64,000 nucleotides of DNA from Chelatococcus reniformis (GCF_014640075.1 NZ_BMGG01000008.1:276943-340942), one strand, 5' to 3'; shown: positions 39,146 through 49,504, counted from the first letter of the stretch. Notes: generated from the letters alone by a model not told the origin. Translations and numbers: made by a program.

Positions 39146-40195
39146 ATGCTTCTCAATCCGTTCGATGATCAGCCCTTCAGGGTGCGCATCAAGGCGGCGA
39201 CCACCTTCGCGCTGCTCATCGCTGCCAATCTGGGTGCCTGGATCTGGGCGTGGATCGCCTTTTCAGACAGTCCCACGCTCATGGGCACGGCTTTCCTGGC
39301 CTACATGTTCGGCCTGCGCCACGCCTTCGATGCCGATCATATCGCGGCCATCGACAACGTGGTGCGCAAGCTGATGCAGGAGGGCAAGTCGCCCTATGCC
39401 GTCGGCTTCTTCTTCTCGCTCGGGCACTCGACGATCGTCGTCCTCGCCTCGATCGTCATCGCCACCACCGCGGCGGCCATGCAGAGCCGGTTCGAGGCCT
39501 TCCACGACATCGGCGGCCTCATCGGCACGACGGTCTCGGCCCTGTTCCTGCTCGCCATCGCCATTGCCAACCTGTTCGTGCTGGTGGGGGTGTGGGGCGC
39601 CTTCGTGCGGGCCCGGCGCGGCGAGCCGATCGTCGACGAGGACCTCGACGCGCTGCTTGCCGGCCGCGGCCTGCTAGCGCGCTTGTTCCGCCGCACCTTC
39701 AAGGTAGTCTCGCGATCCTGGCACATGTATCCGATCGGCTTTCTGTTCGGCCTCGGCTTCGACACGGCCACCGAGATCGGGCTGCTCGGGATATCCGCCG
39801 CCCAGGCGACGCAGGGCCTGTCCTTCTGGACGATCATGGTATTCCCGGCGCTGTTCACCGCCGGCATGTCGCTGATGGACACTGCCGACAGCGTGCTGAT
39901 GACCGGCGCCTACGGATGGGCGTTGGACAAGCCGGTGCGCAAGCTCTGGTACAATCTGACCATCACCGCGGCGTCGGTGGTCGTCGCCATCTTCATCGGC
40001 GGCGTCGAGGGGCTCGGCCTCATCGCCGACAAGCTCGGCCTCGAGGGAGGATTCTGGAGCTACATCGGCGCCCTCAACGACAATCTGGCCCATTTCGGCT
40101 ACGCCGTCGTCGGCATCTTCCTGCTGAGCTGGGTCATCTCGATCGCGATCTACCGCGCCAAAGGCTATGACCGGCTGCAATTCCAGCGTGGGTAG
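39146..40195 (+). CDS. NiCoT-family nickel/cobalt permease
   Basis: A 349-residue membrane protein with about eight helices. The NiCoT signature is complete: RHAFDADHIAAIDN (metal-binding HX4DH), FFFSLGHSTIVVLAS, LGFDTATEIGLLG and FPALFTAGMSLMDTADSVLM. The family (NixA/HoxN/NicT) takes up Ni(II) or Co(II) at high affinity. Its position divergent from a riboswitch-controlled B12 uptake operon hints at cobalt, but no cobalamin riboswitch was found on its own leader and nickel cannot be excluded. Confidence 0.9.
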   Translation: MLLNPFDDQPFRVRIKAATTFALLIAANLGAWIWAWIAFSDSPTLMGTAFLAYMFGLRHAFDADHIAAIDNVVRKLMQEGKSPYAVGFFFSLGHSTIVVLASIVIATTAAAMQSRFEAFHDIGGLIGTTVSALFLLAIAIANLFVLVGVWGAFVRARRGEPIVDEDLDALLAGRGLLARLFRRTFKVVSRSWHMYPIGFLFGLGFDTATEIGLLGISAAQATQGLSFWTIMVFPALFTAGMSLMDTADSVLMTGAYGWALDKPVRKLWYNLTITAASVVVAIFIGGVEGLGLIADKLGLEGGFWSYIGALNDNLAHFGYAVVGIFLLSWVISIAIYRAKGYDRLQFQRG

Positions 40196-40201
40196 CTGAA
40201 C

Positions 40202-40223
40202 GGGGCGGCGCTCGCGCCGCCCC
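40202..40223. terminator. Strong GC hairpin between convergent genes
   Basis: GGGGCGGCG and CGCCGCCCC pair perfectly around a CTCG tetraloop. The hairpin lies between the stop of the Ni/Co permease (40195) and the stop of the autotransporter (40227, minus). It probably acts as a bidirectional terminator, although a T-run is lacking. Confidence 0.6.
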
Positions 40224-40226
40224 CAC

Positions 40227-43200
40227 TCAAAAGTCGATCGAGAACCTGAGCGACCCGATGTGGCGTGTGGCGTGGCTGGAGAAGTCGCCGTTGTATTCGG
40301 CGCGCAGGTTGATGCCGTTGGTCAGGCTGGTGAGTTGGAGGCCGGCGCCGACGCGGCCGTAGATGTCGTCCATCGGCAGGCTGACGGTGAAGCCGTCGGC
40401 GCCGATCGGTGCCGCGCTGAGGCGGGCCTTGCTCGACCAGGCATCGAGGCTGGAGAAGGTGACGCCGGCCCGGGCGAAGGCCCGCAGCCCGTAGTCGCCG
40501 CCCAGCGCGAGGTTGGTGCCGATCTCCAGGGTCGGGCTGGCCAGCACCGCCCACTCGGAGCGGCCAGCGACCTGCCGGTCGAACAGGCCGGCGCCGATCT
40601 CGTTGTAGGACCCGGCGTTGGTGTAGACGAGGTCGGCGTCGACGAAGGGTCTCACATAGAACCCGCCCAGGTCCCAGGTGTAGGCGGCGCGCAGGCGGCC
40701 GCCCAAGCCGTAGAGGTTCTGCGTGCCGAAGGCGACGCCGCCGATGCCGGCGAAGCTGGCGATGCGGGTGCTGTCGAAGCTGCCGTAGTTGCCGGAGACG
40801 GCGGCGGCGAACAGCCAGTTGCCGATCTCGTACTTCAGGCTGAGGCCGGCCGAGCCGGTCTGGCCGTCGATCTTGACGCGGCTGCCGGTGGCATCGGCGA
40901 TGCGGCTGTCCTCATAGGCGGCCGCGAAGCCCAGGAACCAGTTGGGGGCGATCCGCTTCTGGCCGCCCAGGGCATAGGTGTAGACCGTGTCGTTGTAGCC
41001 GCCGGCGCCGTCGAAGCGGCCCTGGTTGAAGCGCTGGCCGCCGGCCTGGCCCCACAGGCACTCGCCCTCGCGCAGCGAGGCGGTGCCGGTCTGGAACACC
41101 GGGCAGCTCATGGCCCGGTCGAGGCGCTGCTGGGTCAGCGCCACGTTCTCGGCGGCGGGGGCGTTGATGGTCTCCGAGCGCAGCGCGCCGAGCACGCCGG
41201 TGTAGGAGCCGAGGTTGGCCGAGGCCAACGCCGCGAACATCGGTCCGAAGGCCCCGCCGCCGGCGTTCCAGATCTGCTGGAGGTGGCCGGCGACCTGGCC
41301 GTCGCCGCCCCCCAAGCCGAATTCGGGCCGGTTGAAGGTGGCATCGACCGCCAGCGTGTAGGAATTGCCCTCCCGGGCCACATTGAAGTCGAAGACGTTG
41401 CGGCTGATGCCGGTGAGGGTGCCGGAGGCGATGCCGCCGACGTCGAGGAAGGCCAGGCGGCGCGGCAGCAGGTTGCCGGTGCGCACGTCGACGCGGCCGT
41501 CGAGCTCGGCATTGCCGGCGACGCTCAGATGGTCGATGCGGCCGGCGCCGAAGTCGGCATCGAGGCGCAGCGTACCGTCGCGGCTCTGGGCGAAGTTGCC
41601 GGTGATGCGGGTGGTGCCGACGGTGTCGCGGCCGCCGATGACGACGGTGCCGGTGTTGACGACGTTGGCCTCCACCAGGCGGGCGTTCAGCGTGTTGTTG
41701 GAGTAGTTGTAGACGGTGCCGGCGGCGTTGCTGTCGGTGTTGTTGAGCAGCACGTCGCCGTCGATGGTGCCGTAGTTGTAGACGTCGAGCACGCTGCCGG
41801 CGGCGGTGGAGCGATCGCCCACGTAGCGGACGGCGGCGCCGCCGTTGCCGCTGACATAGCCCGACGACTGCACCGTGAGCGCGTTCTTGCGGCCGGCGGA
41901 GACGAGCACGCCGGCACCGCTGCCGTCGCTCGCGCCCTTCACCGTTCCGGCGACGTCGATCTGCACCTGGCCGTTGCCGCTGGGCCCTTGGCTCTGGGCA
42001 AAGATGCCGACGCCTCCGGACCCGAGCGCATAGACGGTGCCGCTCTGGTTCACCGTGACGGTACCGCCCGATTTCGTGGTCCCGGTGCCGGCGTTCCCGG
42101 TCGATCCGGCGAAGGCGCCGCCGGCGTCCCCGCCGAAGCCGCCGCCGCCGCCAATGGACTGGGCGAACACGCCGATCGCGTTGGTGCCGGACACCTGGAC
42201 CGCGCCGTTGACGTTCACGCCCACGGCCCCGCCGTTGCCAGTGCCGTTCGAGGCGCCCATGCCGCTCGGGCGGGTCAACGTCAGCGCGCCGCTCGTGTCG
42301 GCGGCGATGCCGCCGCCGCCGCCGACCGACTGGGCGACGATGCCATGCGCGCCGGCGCCCGCCGTGACGATCATCGAACTGGCGTTGGTGTTGACGTCCA
42401 CCTGGCCGCCATCGCCGCTGCTGGAAGCCCCACCCAGCTGCGTGATCGTGGATGTCGAGCCGTTGACCGCGGCGAAGCCGCCGCCACCGCCCACGCTTTG
42501 CGCGAGGATGCCGAACGCTCCCTTCCCGGTCGTGCCGAGAGTGAGGATGGGGCTGTCGACGAGGACCTTGCCACCGGCCCCGCTCGCACCGGCGCCGCCA
42601 AGCTTCAGCTCGAGCGTGGGTGTGTACGGCACGATGCCGGTATTGCCGACGAGGGACGACCCGGCGCCGGCGACGCCGCCGCCGCCGCCGACCGATTGCA
42701 GGACGATGGCGTGCGCGGCATCGCCTGCCGTCCGCACGGCGATGGCGCTGCCGCCGGACGACTGCCGCAACGTCACCGCCCCGCCGCTGCCGGCCCCTCC
42801 GCCGCTGCCGGCCAGACCGGCGCCGAGGAAAAGCAGGCCGTTGGGATTGACCGAGCCGTCGGCGCCGAAGCCGCCGCCGCCACCGACCGATTGCCCGAAG
42901 AGGCCGAAGGACTGGAAGCCGTTGCCCGCAGCGGTCGGGCTGGACTGACCGGTCGAGATCGAAGCGCCACCGTCCAGGTTGAGATTAACCTCCTTGCCAT
43001 TGCCGCCGACGCCGCCCCCGCCGCTGATGCCTAGGGCCACGGTGGATTTGACCTTCAGTTCCTTGATGACCGAGGAGACCGTGTTCCCCTTGCCCTGCGC
43101 CACGGCCACACCACCGCGGCCGCCGCCGCCGCCGATCGATTGCGCGAAGATGCCCGGCGAGTAGTCACCGGCGGTGGTGATCGATCCGCCGTGTTGCACG

Positions 43201-46200
43201 GTCACGATACCCGCGTCGCCGCCCGTGCCCCCCGTACCGCCCAGCGCCAGGCTGAGCGTGAAATCGGCCGTCAGAGACGGGATGGTGGTGCCGGGCAGGC
43301 CGTCGGCGGCGAGCTTGGCACTGGGCACCTCGTCGTCGGGCAGCGTCGGATTGGCGATCGTGGCGTCGCCCGACGCCACCGCATCGCTGCCGGGCGAGCC
43401 GCCCACCCCGCCGCCACCGCCGATCGACTGGGCGACGATGCCGGGCGCATCGGCCCCGGCGGTGGCGATACGACCCTGGTTGGCGACGGAGACGTCGCCT
43501 CCTTTATTGCCGGATCCGCCGGCGGCGCCCACGCCTACGGAGATGCCGTAGGATGCCGACAGACTGTCATTGATCTTATACTTCTGCTTGTCGAAGCCAC
43601 TGACATTGACCGTACTTCCGGTCGAATTGCCGCCGCCGCCGCCAATCGATTGCACGAGCACGCCGGCGGCACCCGAGCCGGAGGTGCTGATGTCGCTGCT
43701 CGCCAGCAGGTCGGCGGACGCGGAGCCGCCGATGCCGCCGTCGCCACCCGTGGCACCGATGGCAAAACCCATCTTGATCGAGCTGACCTTCGACGCATAG
43801 GTCGCCTCGGTGGAGCCAAGCCCGGCATTGCCGCCGCCGCCGCCGATCGACTGCACCAGGACGCCGTTGGCGTAGTCGCCCGTTGTCGCGATGCCGACCT
43901 TGTCGCTCTCGGCCGCACTGGCGACACCGGCGGTCAGCGATGCTTCGCCGCCCTTGCCACCATCGCCGCCCGTCCGCCCGATGGCGACGGTCAGGTTGTA
44001 TTGCAGCGTGCCCTGCTGCAGCTTGCCGAACTGAGATGCAGTGCCGATCGTGCCCGCTAGCGCCGACGCGTCGCCGCCCTGGCCGCCGCCGCCGCCGATC
44101 GATTGCACCTCGACGCCGTGCGAACCGGCGCCCGCGGTCTGAATCTGCGTCTGAGGACCCAGTTCGAGGCGGGCCAGTTGACCGTCGCCGCCCCCGCCCG
44201 CGGCGCCGCCCAGCGCGAAGCTTGCAACGATCGTCTGGGACTTTTGCGAGACGACCTCCTTGGGCGATGGCAGGGCAACCGCGAAGGCCCGCGCCGAGGC
44301 CCCGCCCCCCGAGCCGCCGCCGCCGCCGATCGACTGCACCTGGATGCCCATGGCATCGACGACCGGAACGGCACCGTCCGGAATGCCGCCGACGTCCGGA
44401 TTGCCCGTCCGGATGCTCGTCTGCCGGGTGGTGACGGTGGCATTGCCGCCGTTGCCGCCGCTGCCTCCCGCCCCCCCGACCGCTGCGGCCACGCTCGCGC
44501 TGATGCCGCCCACGATCGTGTAGGCGCCGCCACCGGTGCCGCCGCCGTCCCCGATGCTCTGGGCAACGATGCCGCTGGCGCCGGTGCCGACGGTCTGGAT
44601 CGTGGCGTTGGCGGCGTCGACGCTCACCAGCCCGCCGCCACCGCCGTTGCCAGCCGTGCCGCCGACCGAAACACCGACGGCGACGCTCGTCGAATAGGCG
44701 TTGCCGCCATTGCCGCCGCCGCCGCCGATCGATTGCGCGACGATGCCGTGGCTAAGGCTGCCGTGGGTCGCAACGCTGCCGCCCGCATCGACGTTGATGA
44801 CGCCGCCCGTGCCGCCGCCCGTGCCCTCGCCGCCGTCGCCGGCGATGACCCCGCTGCCGCTGCCACCGTCGCCACCGCCGCCGCCGATCGACTGGGCCAT
44901 GATGCCCGCGGAGGTCGCGCCCCACGTGGTGATCGACCCCGTGTTGGCGAGGGAGATCTCACCGCCGTTGTTGGAACTCGTCGACTCCACTCCCTCCGGC
45001 GAATTGCCGCCGTCGCCGCCGGCCGAATAGAAGAACGAGCCGCTGCTGCTGCCGCCGGCGCCGCCGCCGCCGCCGAGCGACTGCGCCAGGATGCCCTGGG
45101 CGCCGTCGCCGCGCGTGGTGATGGCGCCGCTGTTGCCCAGTGTCATCTTGCCGATCGAGCCCGACGCGCCGCCGTCGCCGGAATGAGCGGAAATGACGCC
45201 CGTCGCATTGCCGCCCTTGCCGCCGTATCCGGCCGCCGCCTGCACCAGGATGCCGCGCGCCGACGCGCCGCTCGTCTCGATGGTGGCAGCGGACGAAACC
45301 TCGATTTCGCCGGTATTGCCGCCTACGCCGCCATTGCCGCCCTGACTGGAGAAATCGATGCCGCCCGCCGACTGCTTGGCATTGCCGCCGAGCCCGCCGG
45401 CGCTCTTGACGAGCAGCCCATAGGCTGCCGTTCCGGCGGTCCGCAGGGTCACGCCATCGGCGACATCGACGGTGATCTTGCCGGTCGAGCCGCCTTTGCC
45501 GCCGTCGCGGCTCTCCGCCCGCCCGGAGCTGGCGTTGGTGGAACCGCCGTCGCCGCCGTCGCCGCCGGCGGCCGCCACGGAGAGGGCCGGCGAGCTGTCG
45601 CCGGAGGTTTCGATCAGCGTGCCGCTGCCGGTGCCGGTCTTGCCCGAACCCAGGGTCAGCGCGACGGCCTGCGTGCCGCCGCCGTCGCCGCCGAATCCCG
45701 AATAGCCTCCCGCGAAGTAGCTGGCGGCTTTGCCGCCGTCGCCGCCAGCTCCGCCCTGAGACAGCAGCGCTATGCCCGGCGAAGCGGCGCCGCTGGTGGA
45801 GACGCGGACCGCACCCTGCGCATCGAGCTTGACGGCGCCTCCGGTGCCGCCCGCACCCCCGTTGCCGGCGTCGATATCGACGCCTCCCTCCGATGACGCG
45901 CCCAGCCCGCCGGTGCCGCCGAGGCTGGTGAGGTCGATGCCCGGCGCCTGAGCCCCGGCGGTCGAAACTGCGCTGCCGATGTCGGTGACCGGGATATCGA
46001 GGGTGAGTTGGCCGGGGCTGCCGCCGCTGGCGCCGTTGCTGCGCTCCTCACGGTTGTTCGTGTCGCCGCGCCCGCCGGCACCGCCCTCCTGGCGCAGTTG
46101 CAGGCCGGCGATCCCGGTGCCGCCGCCAATGAGCTCGCTGGCCTTCAGGGTCGCGTCGAGTGTTCCCGTCGCCCCGCCGCTTGCGCCGCTTGGGTCATCC

Positions 46201-46916
46201 ACGCTCGATCCACCATTGCCGCCCTTCTGGGAGGCCCGCACGACTGCCCCCGATGTCGTCGCGGAACCGCCTCGGACCTCGACCTTCGCACCGTCGAGCG
46301 TCAGGTCGATCTGCCCGGCATCTCCGCCCGCCCCTGGATCGACATCGTTGAAGACTTCATCGACGCCGTTGGCGCCGGCGCCCCCGGCCGTGTTGACGTA
46401 GACCCCGTAGAGCCCGCCGGCCGCTGTCGTCAGCCGGTCGTCGAGAAGAAGCGAGCCCCCGATCGTGGCCGTGACGGGCGCGCTGCTGGTCCCGATTCCG
46501 TTGCTGCCGGTCGCGCCGGAGGCGGTGAGGCTCAACGGCGCGTAGATGGCGGATGCGTTTGCGCTCGCCGACGCGGTGAGATTGAGAACACCGTAGTTGG
46601 TGAATTCGTATCCAGAGCCGCTGCCGGTATTGACGCTGATTGCGTACGTCCCTGTCGACACGTCAAAGCGGCCGTAGTTGTCCACGCTCGTGCGGGTCGA
46701 CGACGCATTGAGCGACGCGGCTGACGTGTAGTTTCCAGCGGGAATTGTGCACGTCTGGCCGGAGCCACTGGAGACGCAGCTGAACGTCGTGGCCCGAGCC
46801 GACATGCCGATCGGACCGGCCATGAGCGCGGCCAGCGACGCGGAGGACAACAGGCTGGCGCGTCCGATGCCGATGGCCATCGGCCGGGCCTTGCGGCTCG
46901 CTGGAATGCTCGTCAT
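40227..46916 (-). CDS. Giant glycine-rich autotransporter, complete
   Basis: A 2229-residue protein. The signal peptide (~42 residues) has basic MTSIPASRKARPM, a hydrophobic stretch LLSSASLAALMAGPIGM and cleavage near SARA. The passenger is built of diverged units of about 70-110 residues, each closing with a G(I/V)xxQS(I/V)GGGGG motif (about fifteen clear copies). Its N-terminal third has related QGGAGGDGG variants. SCPVFQTGTASLREGECLWGQ near residue 1937 begins a ~290-residue autotransporter beta-barrel (NWFLGFAAAYEDSRIAD, GLSLKYEIGNWLFAAAVSGNYG) ending in RFSIDF with a terminal Phe. It should be displayed or released at the outer membrane; adhesion or matrix roles are inferred. It is a paralogue of the gene at 1-5953. 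ATG 46916 is preferred. Confidence 0.92.
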   Translation of the reverse strand: MTSIPASRKARPMAIGIGRASLLSSASLAALMAGPIGMSARATTFSCVSSGSGQTCTIPAGNYTSAASLNASSTRTSVDNYGRFDVSTGTYAISVNTGSGSGYEFTNYGVLNLTASASANASAIYAPLSLTASGATGSNGIGTSSAPVTATIGGSLLLDDRLTTAAGGLYGVYVNTAGGAGANGVDEVFNDVDPGAGGDAGQIDLTLDGAKVEVRGGSATTSGAVVRASQKGGNGGSSVDDPSGASGGATGTLDATLKASELIGGGTGIAGLQLRQEGGAGGRGDTNNREERSNGASGGSPGQLTLDIPVTDIGSAVSTAGAQAPGIDLTSLGGTGGLGASSEGGVDIDAGNGGAGGTGGAVKLDAQGAVRVSTSGAASPGIALLSQGGAGGDGGKAASYFAGGYSGFGGDGGGTQAVALTLGSGKTGTGSGTLIETSGDSSPALSVAAAGGDGGDGGSTNASSGRAESRDGGKGGSTGKITVDVADGVTLRTAGTAAYGLLVKSAGGLGGNAKQSAGGIDFSSQGGNGGVGGNTGEIEVSSAATIETSGASARGILVQAAAGYGGKGGNATGVISAHSGDGGASGSIGKMTLGNSGAITTRGDGAQGILAQSLGGGGGAGGSSSGSFFYSAGGDGGNSPEGVESTSSNNGGEISLANTGSITTWGATSAGIMAQSIGGGGGDGGSGSGVIAGDGGEGTGGGTGGVINVDAGGSVATHGSLSHGIVAQSIGGGGGNGGNAYSTSVAVGVSVGGTAGNGGGGGLVSVDAANATIQTVGTGASGIVAQSIGDGGGTGGGAYTIVGGISASVAAAVGGAGGSGGNGGNATVTTRQTSIRTGNPDVGGIPDGAVPVVDAMGIQVQSIGGGGGSGGGASARAFAVALPSPKEVVSQKSQTIVASFALGGAAGGGGDGQLARLELGPQTQIQTAGAGSHGVEVQSIGGGGGQGGDASALAGTIGTASQFGKLQQGTLQYNLTVAIGRTGGDGGKGGEASLTAGVASAAESDKVGIATTGDYANGVLVQSIGGGGGNAGLGSTEATYASKVSSIKMGFAIGATGGDGGIGGSASADLLASSDISTSGSGAAGVLVQSIGGGGGNSTGSTVNVSGFDKQKYKINDSLSASYGISVGVGAAGGSGNKGGDVSVANQGRIATAGADAPGIVAQSIGGGGGVGGSPGSDAVASGDATIANPTLPDDEVPSAKLAADGLPGTTIPSLTADFTLSLALGGTGGTGGDAGIVTVQHGGSITTAGDYSPGIFAQSIGGGGGRGGVAVAQGKGNTVSSVIKELKVKSTVALGISGGGGVGGNGKEVNLNLDGGASISTGQSSPTAAGNGFQSFGLFGQSVGGGGGFGADGSVNPNGLLFLGAGLAGSGGGAGSGGAVTLRQSSGGSAIAVRTAGDAAHAIVLQSVGGGGGVAGAGSSLVGNTGIVPYTPTLELKLGGAGASGAGGKVLVDSPILTLGTTGKGAFGILAQSVGGGGGFAAVNGSTSTITQLGGASSSGDGGQVDVNTNASSMIVTAGAGAHGIVAQSVGGGGGIAADTSGALTLTRPSGMGASNGTGNGGAVGVNVNGAVQVSGTNAIGVFAQSIGGGGGFGGDAGGAFAGSTGNAGTGTTKSGGTVTVNQSGTVYALGSGGVGIFAQSQGPSGNGQVQIDVAGTVKGASDGSGAGVLVSAGRKNALTVQSSGYVSGNGGAAVRYVGDRSTAAGSVLDVYNYGTIDGDVLLNNTDSNAAGTVYNYSNNTLNARLVEANVVNTGTVVIGGRDTVGTTRITGNFAQSRDGTLRLDADFGAGRIDHLSVAGNAELDGRVDVRTGNLLPRRLAFLDVGGIASGTLTGISRNVFDFNVAREGNSYTLAVDATFNRPEFGLGGGDGQVAGHLQQIWNAGGGAFGPMFAALASANLGSYTGVLGALRSETINAPAAENVALTQQRLDRAMSCPVFQTGTASLREGECLWGQAGGQRFNQGRFDGAGGYNDTVYTYALGGQKRIAPNWFLGFAAAYEDSRIADATGSRVKIDGQTGSAGLSLKYEIGNWLFAAAVSGNYGSFDSTRIASFAGIGGVAFGTQNLYGLGGRLRAAYTWDLGGFYVRPFVDADLVYTNAGSYNEIGAGLFDRQVAGRSEWAVLASPTLEIGTNLALGGDYGLRAFARAGVTFSSLDAWSSKARLSAAPIGADGFTVSLPMDDIYGRVGAGLQLTSLTNGINLRAEYNGDFSSHATRHIGSLRFSIDF

Positions 46917-47132
46917 CGCGTCGTGCCCCCAAGGCTCGCCGGGGCACCGAGCTGCTCCACGACAGCTCCCCCCGGTCCCCCGCGCGGTGGGCGGTAGCAA
47001 CGCAGCTTCGCCCGGGTCAACGCGAAGTCGATGAACCGGCGCCAGGGCTCGACGGAATGGCTAGTTTGCCGGCAACTTTTGTGGCCGAGCCACAGCTTGA
47101 GGTCGAGCTGCGGCGGGATTCCCGACGGACGC

Positions 47133-48167
47133 CTACACCACCGGGGGGCTGAGCCGGGCGAAGCCCTCCTGGCGGCGGTACGGAAAATAGGGATAGGGTG
47201 CGGTGACGCTGCTCGCCGCATCCAGCGCTGCCATATGCTCGGGGCCCAGGCTCCATCCGACCGCCCCGAGGTTTTGGCGCAGTTGCTCCTCGTTGCGGGC
47301 GCCGATGATGACGGAAGCGACCGTCGGACGCTGGAGGAGCCAGTTGATCGCGACCTGCGGCACGCTGTGGCCGGTGTCCGCCGCCACCTGCTCGAGCGCA
47401 TCGACCACGCGGAAGAGGGGCTCGTCCTCGATCGGCGGACCGAAATCGGCCGTCTGGTGCAGGCGGCTGCCCGCTGGCAGCGGCGCGCCGCGGCGGATGC
47501 TGCCGGTGAGCCGGCCCCAGCCGAGCGGGCTCCAGACTAGCGCGCCGACACCCTGGTCGAGCCCCAGCGGCATCAGCTCCCATTCGTAGTCGCGGCCGAG
47601 CAGGGAGTAGTAGACCTGGTGCGCGGCGTAGCGCGGCCAGCCGTGCGTCTGCGCGACGGCTAGTGACTTCATCAGCTGCCAGCCGGAGAAATTGGAGACG
47701 CCGACGTAGCGGAGTTTTCCGGCCCGCACCAACCCATCGAGGGTGACGAGCACCTCCTCGACGGGCGTGCCGGCATCGAAGGCGTGCAGCTGGAGCAGAT
47801 CGATATAGTCGGTGCCGAGCCGCCGCAGCGCGTCCTCGACGGCGCGCACCAGCCGCAGGCGCGAGGAGCCGGCGTCGTTCGGCCCGTCGCCCATGGGCAG
47901 GCTGGTCTTGGTCGAGATCAGCACATCGGCGCGGCGGCCCTTGATCGCGGCGCCCAGCACCTCCTCGGATGCGCCGTTCGAATAGACATCGGCGGTGTCG
48001 AACAGCGTAACGCCGGCATCGAGGCAGATGTCGACCAGCCGCCGTGCCTCGGTGGCATCGGTGGTACCCCAGGCGCCGAAGAGCGGACCCGTGCCGCCGA
48101 AGGTGCCGGTGCCGAAGCTGAGCGCCGGCACCTTGAGGCCGGAGGCGCCGAGACGTCGATAGTCCAT
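47133..48167 (-). CDS. Aldo/keto reductase
   Basis: A 344-residue AKR-fold oxidoreductase. The catalytic residues are Asp and Tyr in LFDTADVYSNGASEEVLG, Lys in VLISTKTSLP and His in LLQLHAFD; the NADP region near the end is VIIGARNEEQLRQNLGA. It resembles the YajO/PhdYeFA-type aldo/keto reductases. An AAGGAG ribosome site lies upstream of ATG 48167. It is immediately downstream of an MFS exporter gene (47 bp) on the same strand, so the two may be cotranscribed; the substrate is unknown. Confidence 0.85.
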   Translation of the reverse strand: MDYRRLGASGLKVPALSFGTGTFGGTGPLFGAWGTTDATEARRLVDICLDAGVTLFDTADVYSNGASEEVLGAAIKGRRADVLISTKTSLPMGDGPNDAGSSRLRLVRAVEDALRRLGTDYIDLLQLHAFDAGTPVEEVLVTLDGLVRAGKLRYVGVSNFSGWQLMKSLAVAQTHGWPRYAAHQVYYSLLGRDYEWELMPLGLDQGVGALVWSPLGWGRLTGSIRRGAPLPAGSRLHQTADFGPPIEDEPLFRVVDALEQVAADTGHSVPQVAINWLLQRPTVASVIIGARNEEQLRQNLGAVGWSLGPEHMAALDAASSVTAPYPYFPYRRQEGFARLSPPVV

Positions 48168-48213
48168 TGCAATACTCCTTGGCAGAGAGACGGGGCGCGA
48201 CGAGCGAGACGCC

Positions 48214-49401
48214 TCAGCACTCGCCGCCGACGGTGGCGAGGGCCGGATGGGGGCGGCGCGTCTCGAGCCACACGGCGAGCGCGACGGTGAGCACGGCGGC
48301 GAGCGGAAACACCGCGGCGACGAGCGGCGCCCAGGCGAGCCCCGGACCGTGGTCGATCACCATGCCGCCGACCCAGGCGCCGAGCGCGTTGCCGAGGTTG
48401 AAGGCGGCGATGTTGAAGCTCGACGCGAGGCTCTGGCCTGCCCCGTCGGCCTTCTCCAGCACCCACATCTGCAGCGGCGCGACGGTGGCGAAGCCGGCCG
48501 CGCCGAGCAGGCCGATGAAGGCGACGGCGGCGACCTTCTGGTGCAGCGCGAAGGTCATCAGCCCGAGTACGGCGGCCAGGACCGCCAGCGTGCCGAAGAT
48601 GGTGGCGACGAGGTTGCGGTCGGCCAGCCGTCCGCCGATGAGGTTGCCGACGATGAGGCCGCCGCCGAAGATCAGCAGGATGGGCGAGACGGCGCCCTCG
48701 GCGAAGCCGGTGATGCGCGTGAGCGCCGGCGCGATATAGGTGAACACCACGAACACGCCGGCGAAGCCGAGCACCGTGCTGGTGAGGCCGAGCAGCACGG
48801 GCCGGCGCGCGATGGCCCGGACGTCGTCACGCCAGTCCTGCGCCTCGACCGGCGCGGTATCGCGCGGCACCAGCCAGGCGATGACGGCGAGCGCGACGAC
48901 GCCGACCGCGGCGACCGCCCAGAAGGTAGCGCGCCAGCCGAATTCTTGGCCGAGCCATGTGCCGAACGGCACGCCCAGGATGTTGGCGACGGTCAGCCCG
49001 GTGAACATGACCGCGATGGCCGAGGCCTTTCGGTCGGGCGCAACGAGGCCCGTGGCCACGACCGAGCCGACGCCGAAGAAGGTGCCGTGGGCGAGCGCCG
49101 TCAATACGCGGGCGCCCATCAGCAGGCCGTAGCTCGGCGCCAGCGCGCAGGCGGCGTTGCCCAGGGTGAAGATCGCCATCAGGGCGAGCAGGATGGTCTT
49201 GCGCGGCCAGCGGCTGGTCGCCGCAGTCAGCACCGGCGCGCCGGCGACGACGCCGAGCGCATAGCCGGAGATCAACAACCCGGCCGTGGCGATCGAGACC
49301 CCCAGATCGGTGCTGACCTCGAGCAGCAGCCCCATGATGACGAATTCGGTGACGCCGATGCCGAAGGCACCGGCGGTCAACGCGTAGAGAGCGATCGGCA
49401 T
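48214..49401 (-). CDS. MFS transporter, DHA1 (AraJ-like) exporter
   Basis: A 395-residue protein with twelve hydrophobic segments that opens MPIALYALTAGAFGIGVTEFVIMGLL, the standard start of DHA1-family sugar/drug exporters (AraJ, YdhP). The motif-C-like LTVANILGVPFGTWLGQEFGWRATFW and the A-type loop TAATSRWPRKTILL fit the family. Substrate is unknown. It is divergent from the LysR regulator at 49505, which is its probable controller, and precedes an aldo/keto reductase gene. Confidence 0.85.
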   Translation of the reverse strand: MPIALYALTAGAFGIGVTEFVIMGLLLEVSTDLGVSIATAGLLISGYALGVVAGAPVLTAATSRWPRKTILLALMAIFTLGNAACALAPSYGLLMGARVLTALAHGTFFGVGSVVATGLVAPDRKASAIAVMFTGLTVANILGVPFGTWLGQEFGWRATFWAVAAVGVVALAVIAWLVPRDTAPVEAQDWRDDVRAIARRPVLLGLTSTVLGFAGVFVVFTYIAPALTRITGFAEGAVSPILLIFGGGLIVGNLIGGRLADRNLVATIFGTLAVLAAVLGLMTFALHQKVAAVAFIGLLGAAGFATVAPLQMWVLEKADGAGQSLASSFNIAAFNLGNALGAWVGGMVIDHGPGLAWAPLVAAVFPLAAVLTVALAVWLETRRPHPALATVGGEC

Positions 49402-49504
49402 GATGGTGCACCCTTGCCCCGTGAAATCTGGGGCGACAGGTAGACGGCCGACCGGCAGTGAATTAGATCTTCAAGCGGAATATCACTTGTGAATTGAAAT
49501 CATC

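Noticed and set aside
40260-45896. Long plus-strand frames opposite the second autotransporter (40260-43034, 44103-45896)
   Set aside because: Same artefact of antisense high-GC repeats; the minus-strand protein has a complete signal peptide, repeats and barrel.
49472-49489. CAAG-N10-CTTG as a definite LysR operator
   Set aside because: The arms are only four bases and the surrounding symmetry is imperfect; it is mentioned only as a possibility with the regulator.
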